From an uncultured Rickettsiales bacterium (GTDB lineage: Bacteria; Pseudomonadota; Alphaproteobacteria; Rickettsiales; UBA1997), in the NCBI GenBank assembly GCA_944390875.1, contig CALXRO010000015.1, forward strand, positions 1 to 18,111: a stretch of DNA of 18,111 nucleotides. The letters are read 5' to 3'. The notes under the pieces were generated by a model. That model had not been told where the DNA came from. It searched no databases and saw only the letters and a list, made by a program, of their open reading frames with translations. Positions 8,410 to 15,388 of this stretch are shown in pieces (position 1 is the stretch's first letter; every line of letters begins with the position of its first letter). Made by a program: the position numbers and the translations under genes.

Positions 8410-8438
8410 TTGACATTTATTATAGTATATTAAATTAT
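8410..8438 (+). promoter_or_regulatory. Possible promoter before the ankyrin pseudogene
   Basis: A perfect TTGACA at 8410-8415 is followed after 17 bases by AATTAT (8433-8438), a weak -10. It lies 10 bases after the pth stop and about 80-105 bases before the first recognisable codons of the broken ankyrin gene. The -35 is convincing, the -10 is not. It may be the relic of the original promoter. Confidence 0.3.
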
Positions 8439-8515
8439 TTAGTACAATTATTATTTTCAATTTTAATACAGGTATTGTATAAAAATTATTACTTATTTTA
8501 GAAATTTATATTTGT

Positions 8516-9057
8516 GTGTATCTGGTGTTTTTTGTAATCTGTAACGAAGTTATAGCTACAGGAAATAAGTTACAAGAATGTAGTCTTACATTACAAAATT
8601 GTATGAGAGAAATTTTGCAGCAGATTCAGTAAGAGCGTATAAGGAGATAAGTGAGGAAGAATAAATAGAAGCATTGAGAAATATGTATAATATGTTTTTT
8701 CGCGATAATCCTAATTTATTATTTGATACAGATGTCAAGAGTTACTTACATATATTAGCTAGTAATGAAACTGGAAAATATATACCATTCCTTACAGATG
8801 ACAATTATATTGTTCTTGTTAAAAGTATAAATGCTTTGATATTTATTTAGAAATAGCAAATATTGATATTAATATTAAATCTCATGATGGTAATACACCT
8901 TTACATTGTGCTGTTTTAGCAGAAAATAAAGAAATTGTTGAAAGGCTTTTGCAGTGTGAAAATATTGATATTTAATGATAGTTATACTGTACGTAATCTA
9001 GCATATGCAATTGGGAATGAAGAAATATTAGATATTATCAATAGAACAAAAAAATAG
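8516..9057 (+). pseudogene. Ankyrin-repeat protein gene, broken by frameshifts and a stop
   Basis: No single frame is open, but consecutive frames join into one coherent protein. From 8516 (GTG) to 8632 one frame reads a hydrophobic start (VYLVFFVIC) and a polar stretch to ILQQIQ. From about 8605 a second frame reads NFAADSVRAYKEISEEE, has a TAA at 8662-8664, and goes on IEALRNMYNMFFRDNPNLLF to a TAG at 8848. From about 8832 a third reads DINIKSHDGNTPLHCAVLAE and KEIVERLLQCENIDI, a clear ankyrin repeat, to the TAA at 8973. A fourth gives NDSYTVRNLAYAIGNEEILD, a second degenerate repeat, ending at the TAG at 9055-9057. At least three frameshifts and one nonsense codon are needed, so it is not functional as one protein. 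The hydrophobic start resembles a signal or anchor. Ankyrin proteins are frequent host-interaction proteins in intracellular alphaproteobacteria; the original role is unknown. The 5' end is uncertain. Confidence 0.75.
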
Positions 9058-9223
9058 GTTTATTTACGTTTAATTATATCTTAATAGATACATATAAGAT
9101 ATAGACTGCTGTTTTTTTTGTTATTTTTTTTAATTGTTGTTTTTATGGGTTATTATTTATTGTTCTGTATTTAAATAATATTGAAAATTTAAATTATTTT
9201 ATCATAACTCTTCTAAAAAATAA

Positions 9224-9229
9224 AAAAGG
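9224..9229 (+). promoter_or_regulatory. Ribosome binding site of the YopJ-like gene
   Basis: AAAAGG ends seven bases before the ATG at 9237. It is one of the few recognisable Shine-Dalgarno sites in the window and fixes the start of the YopJ-like gene. No convincing promoter was found in the T-rich 179 bases between the ankyrin pseudogene and this site. Confidence 0.55.
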
Positions 9230-9236
9230 TTTAAAA

Positions 9237-10325
9237 ATGTCAGAAAATATCACAGAAGGTACAGTGGGACGACTAAGTAGTCCTAAAAATGTTGAAAATA
9301 TAGAAAAAAACATAAAAAATATTCGCAAACAAATGCGTAATTTTGCAGAGCATAAAGAAAATATGAGTAATAAAGATAAAGAAATTGAAAATCAAAAAAT
9401 GTCTGAAATTCGTGATAATTTCGATAAGTTATTAAAAAAAGAAATAAAAGAATTAAAAATTGATGATACAGAAATAATTAATTCAAATGCTTTTAGTGAA
9501 ATGATGGAAAAAAAATTAATTCAAGAAAATAAAAATGACTCCATTACACTAAGTTATACTTTTACTACGAAGGCTATAGATCCTATTCTTAATTATTATA
9601 AAATTCTTTTTCCGGATCTTAAAAATAATGTAAATTTTGCTGTAAATTATATAAAACTTGATGGATCTAATGATAAGATTGAAAATATACGAAATTATTG
9701 GAAGCAAATTAATACTTTATTAGAGTCAGATGAAAAAAACATATTTATTGTGTTAAATATTCAAAAGTTACCAAATGAAGAAGATATATTAATTGGGCAT
9801 GCTGGTTTTGATATAATTATTGATGGAAATATTTATAAATTTGATACATTAGGTTCTGATGGAGTAGAAGTAAGTTATTGGGGTTCTAATAATAGTAATA
9901 ATGTAGAAAAAATAAATTTGGACAAAAATGTTGTAAAACATATATTTTTAACAGATAAAAAAATACAAAATGATTATTCAAGTTGCATTACTATAGCTTT
10001 AGGTACAATTAAAGCATTTTTAAAGATTATACAAAATACATGTGGTAAAGATGCACAAAATTTTAATGAGTATCTATCACAGTTTTTTGAATTTTGTAGT
10101 GATAACGAATTATCAAATCCAAAAAATTTATCAGGTGCAAAATTATTGTCAGTGGATGTGGATAGTAAACATAAAATAATGCCTGCATCATTTTTTAAGT
10201 ATACACAAAGTATTTCAACTATAATATCGCCATTAAAAACGGCTTTAGAGGAAAAATATGGTAAACATAATATTGAAAAGAAAATTTTTAACTCTAACTT
10301 AAAAGGAGAAATAAAAAAAGAATAA
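9237..10325 (+). CDS. YopJ-like (clan CE) acetyltransferase/protease-fold protein, putative secreted effector
   Basis: YopJ-family effectors are delivered into host cells and acetylate Ser/Thr/Lys of signalling proteins with a His-Glu/Asp-Cys triad. The first 100 residues are highly charged, Lys/Glu/Asn-rich and probably helical. The core follows (about 105-330). His188 lies in IGHAGFDIIIDG, Asp203 in YKFDTLGSDG and Cys250 in QNDYSSCITIALG, with Gln244 six residues before the Cys as in the clan CE oxyanion position. Spacings of 15 and 47 resemble those in YopJ (19 and 44). MPASFFKYTQS (315-325) recalls the family's C-terminal 'P.SF.KH.QS' stretch, from memory. There is no signal peptide, which fits type III or IV secretion. 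The frame stops at 10323-10325, but coding sequence resumes in the same frame downstream. Neighbours are an ankyrin pseudogene and a PLD-like gene. A Ulp1-like peptidase is the main alternative. Confidence 0.7.
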   Translation: MSENITEGTVGRLSSPKNVENIEKNIKNIRKQMRNFAEHKENMSNKDKEIENQKMSEIRDNFDKLLKKEIKELKIDDTEIINSNAFSEMMEKKLIQENKNDSITLSYTFTTKAIDPILNYYKILFPDLKNNVNFAVNYIKLDGSNDKIENIRNYWKQINTLLESDEKNIFIVLNIQKLPNEEDILIGHAGFDIIIDGNIYKFDTLGSDGVEVSYWGSNNSNNVEKINLDKNVVKHIFLTDKKIQNDYSSCITIALGTIKAFLKIIQNTCGKDAQNFNEYLSQFFEFCSDNELSNPKNLSGAKLLSVDVDSKHKIMPASFFKYTQSISTIISPLKTALEEKYGKHNIEKKIFNSNLKGEIKKE

Positions 10326-10628
10326 GAAGAAAAAATTATTGAGATATACAAAAAAATAACTAAATGTGAAAAAGATTGATTTAAATACACAAAAATAAAA
10401 GGAGAACTTAAAGAAATAAATACTCGTCCTATTTTTCAAAGAATTGAAGAATTAGTTAGATTAAATAGCATTGTTGAAAATTTTCCAGAATTTCTTAGAG
10501 AAGAAAATAAAATTCCAACTATTACAGAATTAGCACAAGAAATGAAAGACAAATCAAAAATGCAGAAAAAAACATTCCTAGGAACTATAATATCAAAAAA
10601 ATCTAGTAGTTTACCGTCACGTTATTAA
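10326..10628 (+). pseudogene. In-frame C-terminal tail of the YopJ-like gene, cut off by two stop codons
   Basis: After the TAA at 10323-10325 the same frame continues for 17 codons to a TGA at 10377-10379, and then for 82 codons without interruption to the TAA at 10626-10628. The last part has normal protein character: TRPIFQRIEELVRLNSIVEN, then FPEFLREENKIPTITELAQE, then a basic, Ser/Lys-rich end (KKTFLGTIISKKSSSLPSRY). No plausible ATG start precedes this region, so it is not an independent gene; AGGAGA at 10400-10405 has no start codon at a suitable distance. No frameshift is needed to join it to the upstream protein, giving an ancestral protein of about 463 residues. I read it as a nonsense-truncated tail. 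Readthrough is an alternative that two different stops make unlikely. Confidence 0.6.
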
Positions 10629-10664
10629 TTATAGTAATATTATATTTATATATATTTTATAATA

Positions 10665-10691
10665 TTGACTTGTTCTTAATATTATTAATAA
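10665..10691 (+). promoter_or_regulatory. Possible promoter of the PLD-like gene
   Basis: TTGACT (10665-10670), five of six matches to a -35, is followed after 15 bases by TAATAA (10686-10691), about 22 bases before the ATG at 10714. The spacer is short. A TATAAT further upstream (around 10658) has no convincing -35. In sequence this rich in A+T the call is weak. Confidence 0.28.
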
Positions 10692-10713
10692 TTGAAGCAG
10701 GTATATCAATATT

Positions 10714-12783
10714 ATGAACACAAAAAAGTTTATTTTTGCAGTTTTTCTAATTTTAGCAATATTTTTTCTTATTAAAAGTAAGAAAAGTATAGAACTAGAG
10801 GAAGTAAAAAATTTAGACAATGTTGATATAGAATATGCATATTTAAAAGATGAAAAAATATACATAAAACAATATTATAAGCATAAGTATATATTGTTTT
10901 CAGCAGATTTATCTGAAATATCTGACAAATTGAATAGCGGAAATTTATTTGCTAATAATATCATAAAAATTAAAAAAGAAGATATTAAAAAAGAAAATGA
11001 ATTTAGTAAAGATGATAATAATTACAAAAAAATACCAGCTGTTCCTAAAGAAATTTGGGAAAATAAAGTTCTTCGTAATACATTCTCTGAACTTATAAAA
11101 TTAATACCAAAAGAAAAAAATAAAGCTTTACTTATATCAATGAGTAATAACGAATTTTTGTTATATAAAGATGATAAAAATAGTATAAATTTTTGTTATA
11201 CTTTTGAAAAACCAAATAATGTTTCAATTAAAGAAACTATATCAAATCAACATATAAACGAAATAATTATAAAAACTATCAAGAAAGATAATGATATAAT
11301 GAAATATGCTATTGGAAATAAGATATTATTCCAACAGAATAATAATAATTCAAATCATCAAATTGGTCTTGTAGATTTACATTTTAGAAGAATAATGTAC
11401 TTTGATTATTGGATCTTATATGATTTTAATAAAAAAGTTATTGATATTTTTGCTTATATTAGTTTGGCTTGTTCGCTAGTTATAAAAAGTCATTTATATA
11501 CTATCATCAAAAATCCTGTTACTAGTTTTATTCAATTAATATCTCTTATAAAAGATCATATTAGTAAGTTTTTCTCTGAAAAGAAACTAATCATTCTTGA
11601 TAATATACCAAAGATTGTAGTTGCTAAAGAGTATAATAATGAGATTGATAGAATTTTAGATAAAACATTTAAAAATAACGTATACAAAGGTAAATTTAAA
11701 TTACTTATAGATGGTGATGAATATTTTTTGGATTTGGTAAAAGAAATAGAAAATGCAAAACAAAATATAAAATTCAGACTATATATATTTGATAATGATG
11801 ATTATGGAACATATATTGCAACTTTATTGAGAAATGCTGATAAAAGAAATATTAAAACAAAGGTTTTAATAGATAGTTTTGCTAATATTACAAAGTCAAT
11901 AGAATTACCAGATTTGCCTTTTAGAGAAAGTTTTAAACAGCCGAAAAGTATAAAAATGTATTTAAAAAAAGGATCTGATATTGAAGTGAAAACAAGTTCA
12001 AATACGTGGTTAACTTTTGATCATGTAAAAACATTGCTTTTTGATAATAAAATTGCATTTACTGGTGGTATGAATATAGGGCAAGAGTATAGATATTCTT
12101 GGCACGATGTAATGGCAAGAATTGAAGGGCCTGTAGTTGAAGCTATTTCAAAAGAATTTGATGAAAATTGGGCTAGAAATGATTTGTTTGGCGATATAGC
12201 TCTTTTATTTCAAAAAATAAAAGTAAAAAATACAATAATAAATAATGTAAATGCACCTATAAATAGTATTGATATTCGTCTATTTTATACAAAACCATGG
12301 AAAAAAGATATATATAAAGCTCAAATAATAGCAATAAGAAATGCAAAGTATAGAATATACATTGAAAATCCATATTTGGCTGATAGAAGGATAATAAACG
12401 AAATAATAAATGCACGTGCTAGAGGTGTTGATGTTAGAGTAATTTTACCAAAGCAAAATAATGTTTATTTAATGGCAAAAAATAATAATTATGTTATGAA
12501 TATTTTGCTAAAAAATGGGATAAGAGTATTTTTATATCCAGGTATGACACATGTGAAAGCAAGTATTTATGATAATTTGGTAATGCTTGGATCTGCAAAT
12601 TTTGATATGCTTAGTTATGATATAAATAAAGAACTAAATATAGCTTTTAGTGATAAAAATGCTGTATTAGAAGTTGAAAAAAGACTTTTTGAGAAAGATT
12701 TTGCAATTTCCGAAGAATTAACTAGTCCAAATCAAATTAATATTGGTGATGAAATATTTTCTAGAATAGCTAATATGTTTTGA
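10714..12783 (+). CDS. Membrane-anchored phospholipase D-like protein with two HKD motifs
   Basis: The C-terminal 370 residues form a two-domain PLD/cardiolipin-synthase fold. The first HKD motif is at His437-Lys439-Asp444 (DHVKTLLFD, followed by FTGGMNIG), the second at His613-Lys615-Asp620 (THVKASIYD, followed by LGSANFD). Both are complete, so phosphodiesterase or phosphatidyltransferase activity is expected. Residues 1-20 are a hydrophobic helix after a short basic start (MNTKKF), an uncleaved anchor or signal peptide, which would place the enzyme outside the inner membrane. Residues 30-300 match nothing I recognise; a hydrophobic stretch at about 243-275 may be a second membrane contact. 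Bacterial cardiolipin synthases are around 480 residues with two N-terminal helices, so this is not a standard Cls. It follows two effector-like genes on the same strand and could itself be host-directed (inference), or a lipid-remodelling enzyme. Confidence 0.82.
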   Translation: MNTKKFIFAVFLILAIFFLIKSKKSIELEEVKNLDNVDIEYAYLKDEKIYIKQYYKHKYILFSADLSEISDKLNSGNLFANNIIKIKKEDIKKENEFSKDDNNYKKIPAVPKEIWENKVLRNTFSELIKLIPKEKNKALLISMSNNEFLLYKDDKNSINFCYTFEKPNNVSIKETISNQHINEIIIKTIKKDNDIMKYAIGNKILFQQNNNNSNHQIGLVDLHFRRIMYFDYWILYDFNKKVIDIFAYISLACSLVIKSHLYTIIKNPVTSFIQLISLIKDHISKFFSEKKLIILDNIPKIVVAKEYNNEIDRILDKTFKNNVYKGKFKLLIDGDEYFLDLVKEIENAKQNIKFRLYIFDNDDYGTYIATLLRNADKRNIKTKVLIDSFANITKSIELPDLPFRESFKQPKSIKMYLKKGSDIEVKTSSNTWLTFDHVKTLLFDNKIAFTGGMNIGQEYRYSWHDVMARIEGPVVEAISKEFDENWARNDLFGDIALLFQKIKVKNTIINNVNAPINSIDIRLFYTKPWKKDIYKAQIIAIRNAKYRIYIENPYLADRRIINEIINARARGVDVRVILPKQNNVYLMAKNNNYVMNILLKNGIRVFLYPGMTHVKASIYDNLVMLGSANFDMLSYDINKELNIAFSDKNAVLEVEKRLFEKDFAISEELTSPNQINIGDEIFSRIANMF

Positions 12784-12815
12784 TTTTTATTTTTTTAATT
12801 AGTTATTATCTTATA

Positions 12816-12844
12816 TTGACAATTAAGAAACTGAAACCTATAAT
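12816..12844 (+). promoter_or_regulatory. Perfect consensus sigma-70 promoter of rplU-rpmA
   Basis: TTGACA at 12816-12821 and TATAAT at 12839-12844 are separated by exactly 17 bases, a full match to the bacterial housekeeping consensus. Transcription should begin near 12851, leaving a leader of about 57 bases before the rplU ATG. A ribosomal protein operon is where a very strong promoter would be expected. AACCT/AGGTT repeats of five bases flank the -10 region (12835-12839 and 12851-12855), possibly by chance. Confidence 0.85.
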
Positions 12845-12907
12845 CCAAAGAGGTTCTTTTCCTTAGCTCATATATTTTATAAATTTTAATAATATATTGT
12901 ATTTATT

Positions 12908-13222
12908 ATGTTCGTAATTTTAGAAACAGGCGGAAAACAATACAGGGTCTCAAAAGGAAGTATAATAGACGTAGAGAAAGTTAATGCCAATATAAATGAA
13001 ACAATTAGTTTCAACAAAGTATTATTTATACAAAAAGATGACAATAGTGTAATGATAGGAAATCCTATATTAACTGATGTTTTAGTTGAAGGGAATGTTA
13101 TTAAGAACTATAAAGATAATAAGGTTGTGGTTTTTAAAAAGAGACGAAGAAAAAATTCAAAAAGAAAAAATGGGCATAGACAATTAAAAACCAGAATTAT
13201 TATTAATGATATAAAATTTTAA
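12908..13222 (+). CDS. rplU: 50S ribosomal protein L21
   Basis: Large-subunit ribosomal protein that binds 23S rRNA. The N-terminus MFVILETGGKQYRVSKGSII matches the L21 signature (M-A-I--GGKQY-V--G). The basic tail RRRKNSKRKNGHRQLKTRI carries the L21 'KRR...H.Q..T.I.I..I' ending. The length of 104 residues is normal. It is preceded by the perfect promoter and followed after 12 bases by rpmA, the usual rplU-rpmA pair. No Shine-Dalgarno sequence is visible at its start; the start is fixed by family conservation. Confidence 0.97.
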   Translation: MFVILETGGKQYRVSKGSIIDVEKVNANINETISFNKVLFIQKDDNSVMIGNPILTDVLVEGNVIKNYKDNKVVVFKKRRRKNSKRKNGHRQLKTRIIINDIKF

Positions 13223-13223
13223 C

Positions 13224-13228
13224 AGGAG
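13224..13228 (+). promoter_or_regulatory. Strong Shine-Dalgarno site of rpmA
   Basis: AGGAG, extended to AGGAGAT, ends six bases before the rpmA ATG at 13235. It stands out because most genes in this window lack a clear site. It lies in the 12-base rplU-rpmA gap. Confidence 0.75.
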
Positions 13229-13234
13229 ATTATT

Positions 13235-13492
13235 ATGGCTCATCATAAAGCCGGTGGTAGTTCAAGAAATGGCCGAGATTCTGAGGGTAGAAGACTTGGT
13301 ATAAAAAAATATTCTGGAGAAAGTGTTATTCCAGGAAATATAATATGTAGACAAAGGGGCACAAAATGGCATCCTGGAATAAATGTTGGTATAGGTAAAG
13401 ATCATACTATATTTGCGATTAGTAAAGGTGTTGTTAGTTTTAGAAAAAAAGGCCCTAAACAGAAAGTTTTTATAGATGTTATAGTTTGTTAA
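13235..13492 (+). CDS. rpmA: 50S ribosomal protein L27
   Basis: Large-subunit protein whose N-terminus reaches the peptidyl-transferase centre. The sequence MAHHKAGGSSRNGRDSEGRR (1-20) is the conserved L27 start, including the GGSSRNGRDS block; position 4 is His where Lys is more common. RQRGTKWHPG.NVGIGKDHTIFA follows (in two parts, RQRGTKWHPG and GIGKDHTIFA). The length of 85 residues is normal. There is no Firmicutes-type N-terminal cleavage extension. It is co-transcribed with rplU; obgE, a frequent next gene elsewhere, is not present. Confidence 0.97.
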   Translation: MAHHKAGGSSRNGRDSEGRRLGIKKYSGESVIPGNIICRQRGTKWHPGINVGIGKDHTIFAISKGVVSFRKKGPKQKVFIDVIVC

Positions 13493-13521
13493 ACTTTCTT
13501 ATTTATTATATTGAATAAAAG

Positions 13522-13553
13522 AGGCAGTGTAGGGTAGGGTATCTATACTGCTT
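13522..13553 (+). terminator. Terminator-like stem-loop after rpmA
   Basis: GCAGTGTAG (13524-13532) pairs with CTATACTGC (13543-13551) through nine base pairs, one of them G-U, around a ten-base G-rich loop. One or two further pairs (G23-T52, A22-T53) extend it. TTTGTAATT follows, a weak T tract. The 30-base distance from the rpmA stop and the convergent ftsI gene on the other side fit a transcription terminator for rplU-rpmA. Confidence 0.55.
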
Positions 13554-13573
13554 TGTAATTAAAAAAATTTGAA

Positions 13574-13608
13574 AATCCGAAAAGGATTGTATGGCTAAGA
13601 ATATTTAA
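13574..13608 (+). other. Short hairpin with a Shine-Dalgarno-like arm and a five-codon frame
   Basis: AATCC (13574-13578) and GGATT (13584-13588) form a perfect five-base stem around a GAAAA loop. The arm contains AAAAGGA, spaced suitably from an ATG at 13591 that opens MAKNI before a TAA. This could be the relic of a gene start or chance; function is unknown. Confidence 0.25.
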
Positions 13609-13808
13609 AAATAGAAATTAAAAACTATCTTAATTATTAACAATGAATCAAGGTTATTTTTATTTATGTTTATGCTATTTTTGTGTACAATTTATAGTAA
13701 TTTATAATTATATATATTGACCTGTGAGGAATTAAAAGAATTTACTAATAAATTGAGATTGGAAATAAAATATAATTATTAAAATTATTTTTGATTGTTT
13801 AAAATAAT

Positions 13809-15386
13809 TTAGTATATATATAGAAATGGTGTTATTTTTATAATAGCATCACGTGCTATCTTAGCAGCAACACTACTTCCTGTTCCATCACTTTTTTCAG
13901 TTAAACTTTGTGGTCTATCTGCAACTATTATTATACTATATTGTGGATTATATATAGGAAAAACACCAATAAAAGAAGCTAAATGTTCTCCTTTTTTATA
14001 GTCATTTCCAACTATTTTTCTTGCTGTTCCAGTTTTGCCACCTATATCATACCCTTTCACATTTGCCAATCTTGCAGTTCCTTTTTCAACTGTTTCTTTA
14101 AAAAAATCTTTCATTATATCAGAAGTGTTTTTACTAATTACATTTGAGCATTTTTGGTTTTTATATTCATATGAAAATCTTGGTGTTATCATATTTCCAT
14201 CGTTTATTATTGCGTTTGTTGCATTTAATATATGTAAAGGAGAAACAGCTACTCCATAGCCATATGCTATAGTCATAAGATTTATTTCTTTCCATTTTCT
14301 TGGTTGTAATGGTAGTGATGTTTCTCCTAAATCTATATCTATTTTTTCTAATAAATTAAGATTATCAAAGAATTTTAATTGTTCTTTTATACCTATTAAT
14401 TTCGCAATATGTACTGTAACTATGTTTGAAGAAATAGCAAAAGCCTCTTTAGTTGTTATTTTTTTTCTATTTTTTATCGAATTTATATCTTTAGCTGTAA
14501 ATTTTCCATAATTAACATCATGACTAACATCAAATATAGTATCTTTTTTTATTAAACCAAGTTCCAATCCATTTGCCATTGTAAATATTTTAAATACAGA
14601 ACCAAGTTCATAATTGCCATAAGTTGCATGATTAAAAGTATTATTTTTTGGTTTATTAATATTTGGATTAAAATCTGGAAAAGAAACAATTGCAAGTATA
14701 TTACCTGTTTTGATTTCACTTATTATTCCGACTATAAAATTTGGTTTGAAAGTTTTATAAGATTCAACTATTACACTTCTTAAAGCACTTTGTATTCTCA
14801 TGTCCAGTGTTGTTTTTAATGGTATATTTTTTTCTTTTAAATATGAATCATAGTATTTTTCTAGACCTATAATTCCATTTTTGTCAATATCAACGTATCC
14901 TATTACGTGTGAAAATAAATTATTATATGGATAATATCTGAGTAATTCATCTTCAAAAACTAGTGAGGCTATTGGAAGTAATCTTATTTTATTTTCCTCA
15001 TTTGGAAGTATATATCTTTTTATCAAAATGTATTTACTTTTTGTTTTTTTATCACTTATTTTTTTATATAAACTGTTTTCATTTAAATTTAATATTTTTG
15101 CTAATTTATTTGCTATAAATTTTTCATCTTTTATTAGTTCTTTATTTAGATATAGTGTTTTTGTGGATATATCAGTAGCAAGTAAAAATCCATTTCTATC
15201 AATTATGTTTGCTCTTTTTTGTCCAATATCATCGATATTAAAATTATAACTATCTACAATAGGCCTATAATGTACAACAGAAAGATTATATAATCGCAAG
15301 ATAATTATCATAAATATTAAAAAAACAAATGTTATTACTAGAATAATTTTATTGTGATTATACTTATTCGTTTGCATTGTCTTCAT
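13809..15386 (-). CDS. ftsI: Penicillin-binding protein FtsI (class B, peptidoglycan transpeptidase)
   Basis: Septal transpeptidase that cross-links peptidoglycan at the division site with FtsW. One N-terminal membrane helix spans about residues 13-35. A PBP dimer/pedestal region follows, with RANIIDRNGFLLATD (58-72) and an IIGLEKYYDSYL stretch. In the transpeptidase domain all three active-site motifs are present: Ser263-Val-Phe-Lys266 (SxxK), Ser319-Ser-Asn321 (SxN) and Lys451-Thr-Gly453 (KTG). The length of 525 residues is typical of alphaproteobacterial FtsI. The ATG at 15386 lies two bases beyond the ftsL stop; a second ATG three codons later is possible. It is the third gene of rsmH-ftsL-ftsI; murE does not follow, so the classic division cluster is broken here. 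Confidence 0.94.
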   Translation of the reverse strand: MKTMQTNKYNHNKIILVITFVFLIFMIIILRLYNLSVVHYRPIVDSYNFNIDDIGQKRANIIDRNGFLLATDISTKTLYLNKELIKDEKFIANKLAKILNLNENSLYKKISDKKTKSKYILIKRYILPNEENKIRLLPIASLVFEDELLRYYPYNNLFSHVIGYVDIDKNGIIGLEKYYDSYLKEKNIPLKTTLDMRIQSALRSVIVESYKTFKPNFIVGIISEIKTGNILAIVSFPDFNPNINKPKNNTFNHATYGNYELGSVFKIFTMANGLELGLIKKDTIFDVSHDVNYGKFTAKDINSIKNRKKITTKEAFAISSNIVTVHIAKLIGIKEQLKFFDNLNLLEKIDIDLGETSLPLQPRKWKEINLMTIAYGYGVAVSPLHILNATNAIINDGNMITPRFSYEYKNQKCSNVISKNTSDIMKDFFKETVEKGTARLANVKGYDIGGKTGTARKIVGNDYKKGEHLASFIGVFPIYNPQYSIIIVADRPQSLTEKSDGTGSSVAAKIARDAIIKITPFLYIY

Positions 15387-15388
15387 TT

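Larger units (their letters stand above)
13496..13808 (+). other. Convergent intergenic region with hairpins, no recognisable gene
   Basis: These 313 bases separate rpmA (plus) from ftsI (minus). They hold a terminator-like stem-loop, a small SD-containing hairpin with a five-codon frame (ATG at 13591, TAA at 13606-13608), and otherwise A+T-rich sequence. A short open stretch near 13718-13780 translates as ELKEFTNKLRLEIKYNY, which looks protein-like but is closed upstream. It may be debris of a lost gene. I see no tRNA or other RNA gene here. Confidence 0.5.

Noticed and set aside
8520..8600. tRNA-like or riboswitch-like inverted repeats (CTGTAAC...GCTACAG, TGTAAC...GTTACA)
   Set aside because: The stems are short with mismatches, there is no tRNA T-loop or acceptor pattern, and the stretch reads as part of the broken ankyrin gene.
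9974..10390. Minus-strand 138-codon open frame opposite the YopJ-like gene
   Set aside because: It is antisense to the stretch holding the catalytic Cys and the in-frame tail and has no recognisable features. The plus-strand frame has the Shine-Dalgarno site and motif spacing.
10399..10628. Independent small gene using AGGAGA at 10400
   Set aside because: No ATG, GTG or TTG follows at a usable distance. The frame matches that of the upstream YopJ-like gene, so a severed tail explains it better.
10629..10865. Minus-strand 78-codon open frame over the PLD-like gene start
   Set aside because: It is the complement of the Lys/Ile-rich membrane anchor and the A+T-rich promoter region; hydrophobic low complexity only.
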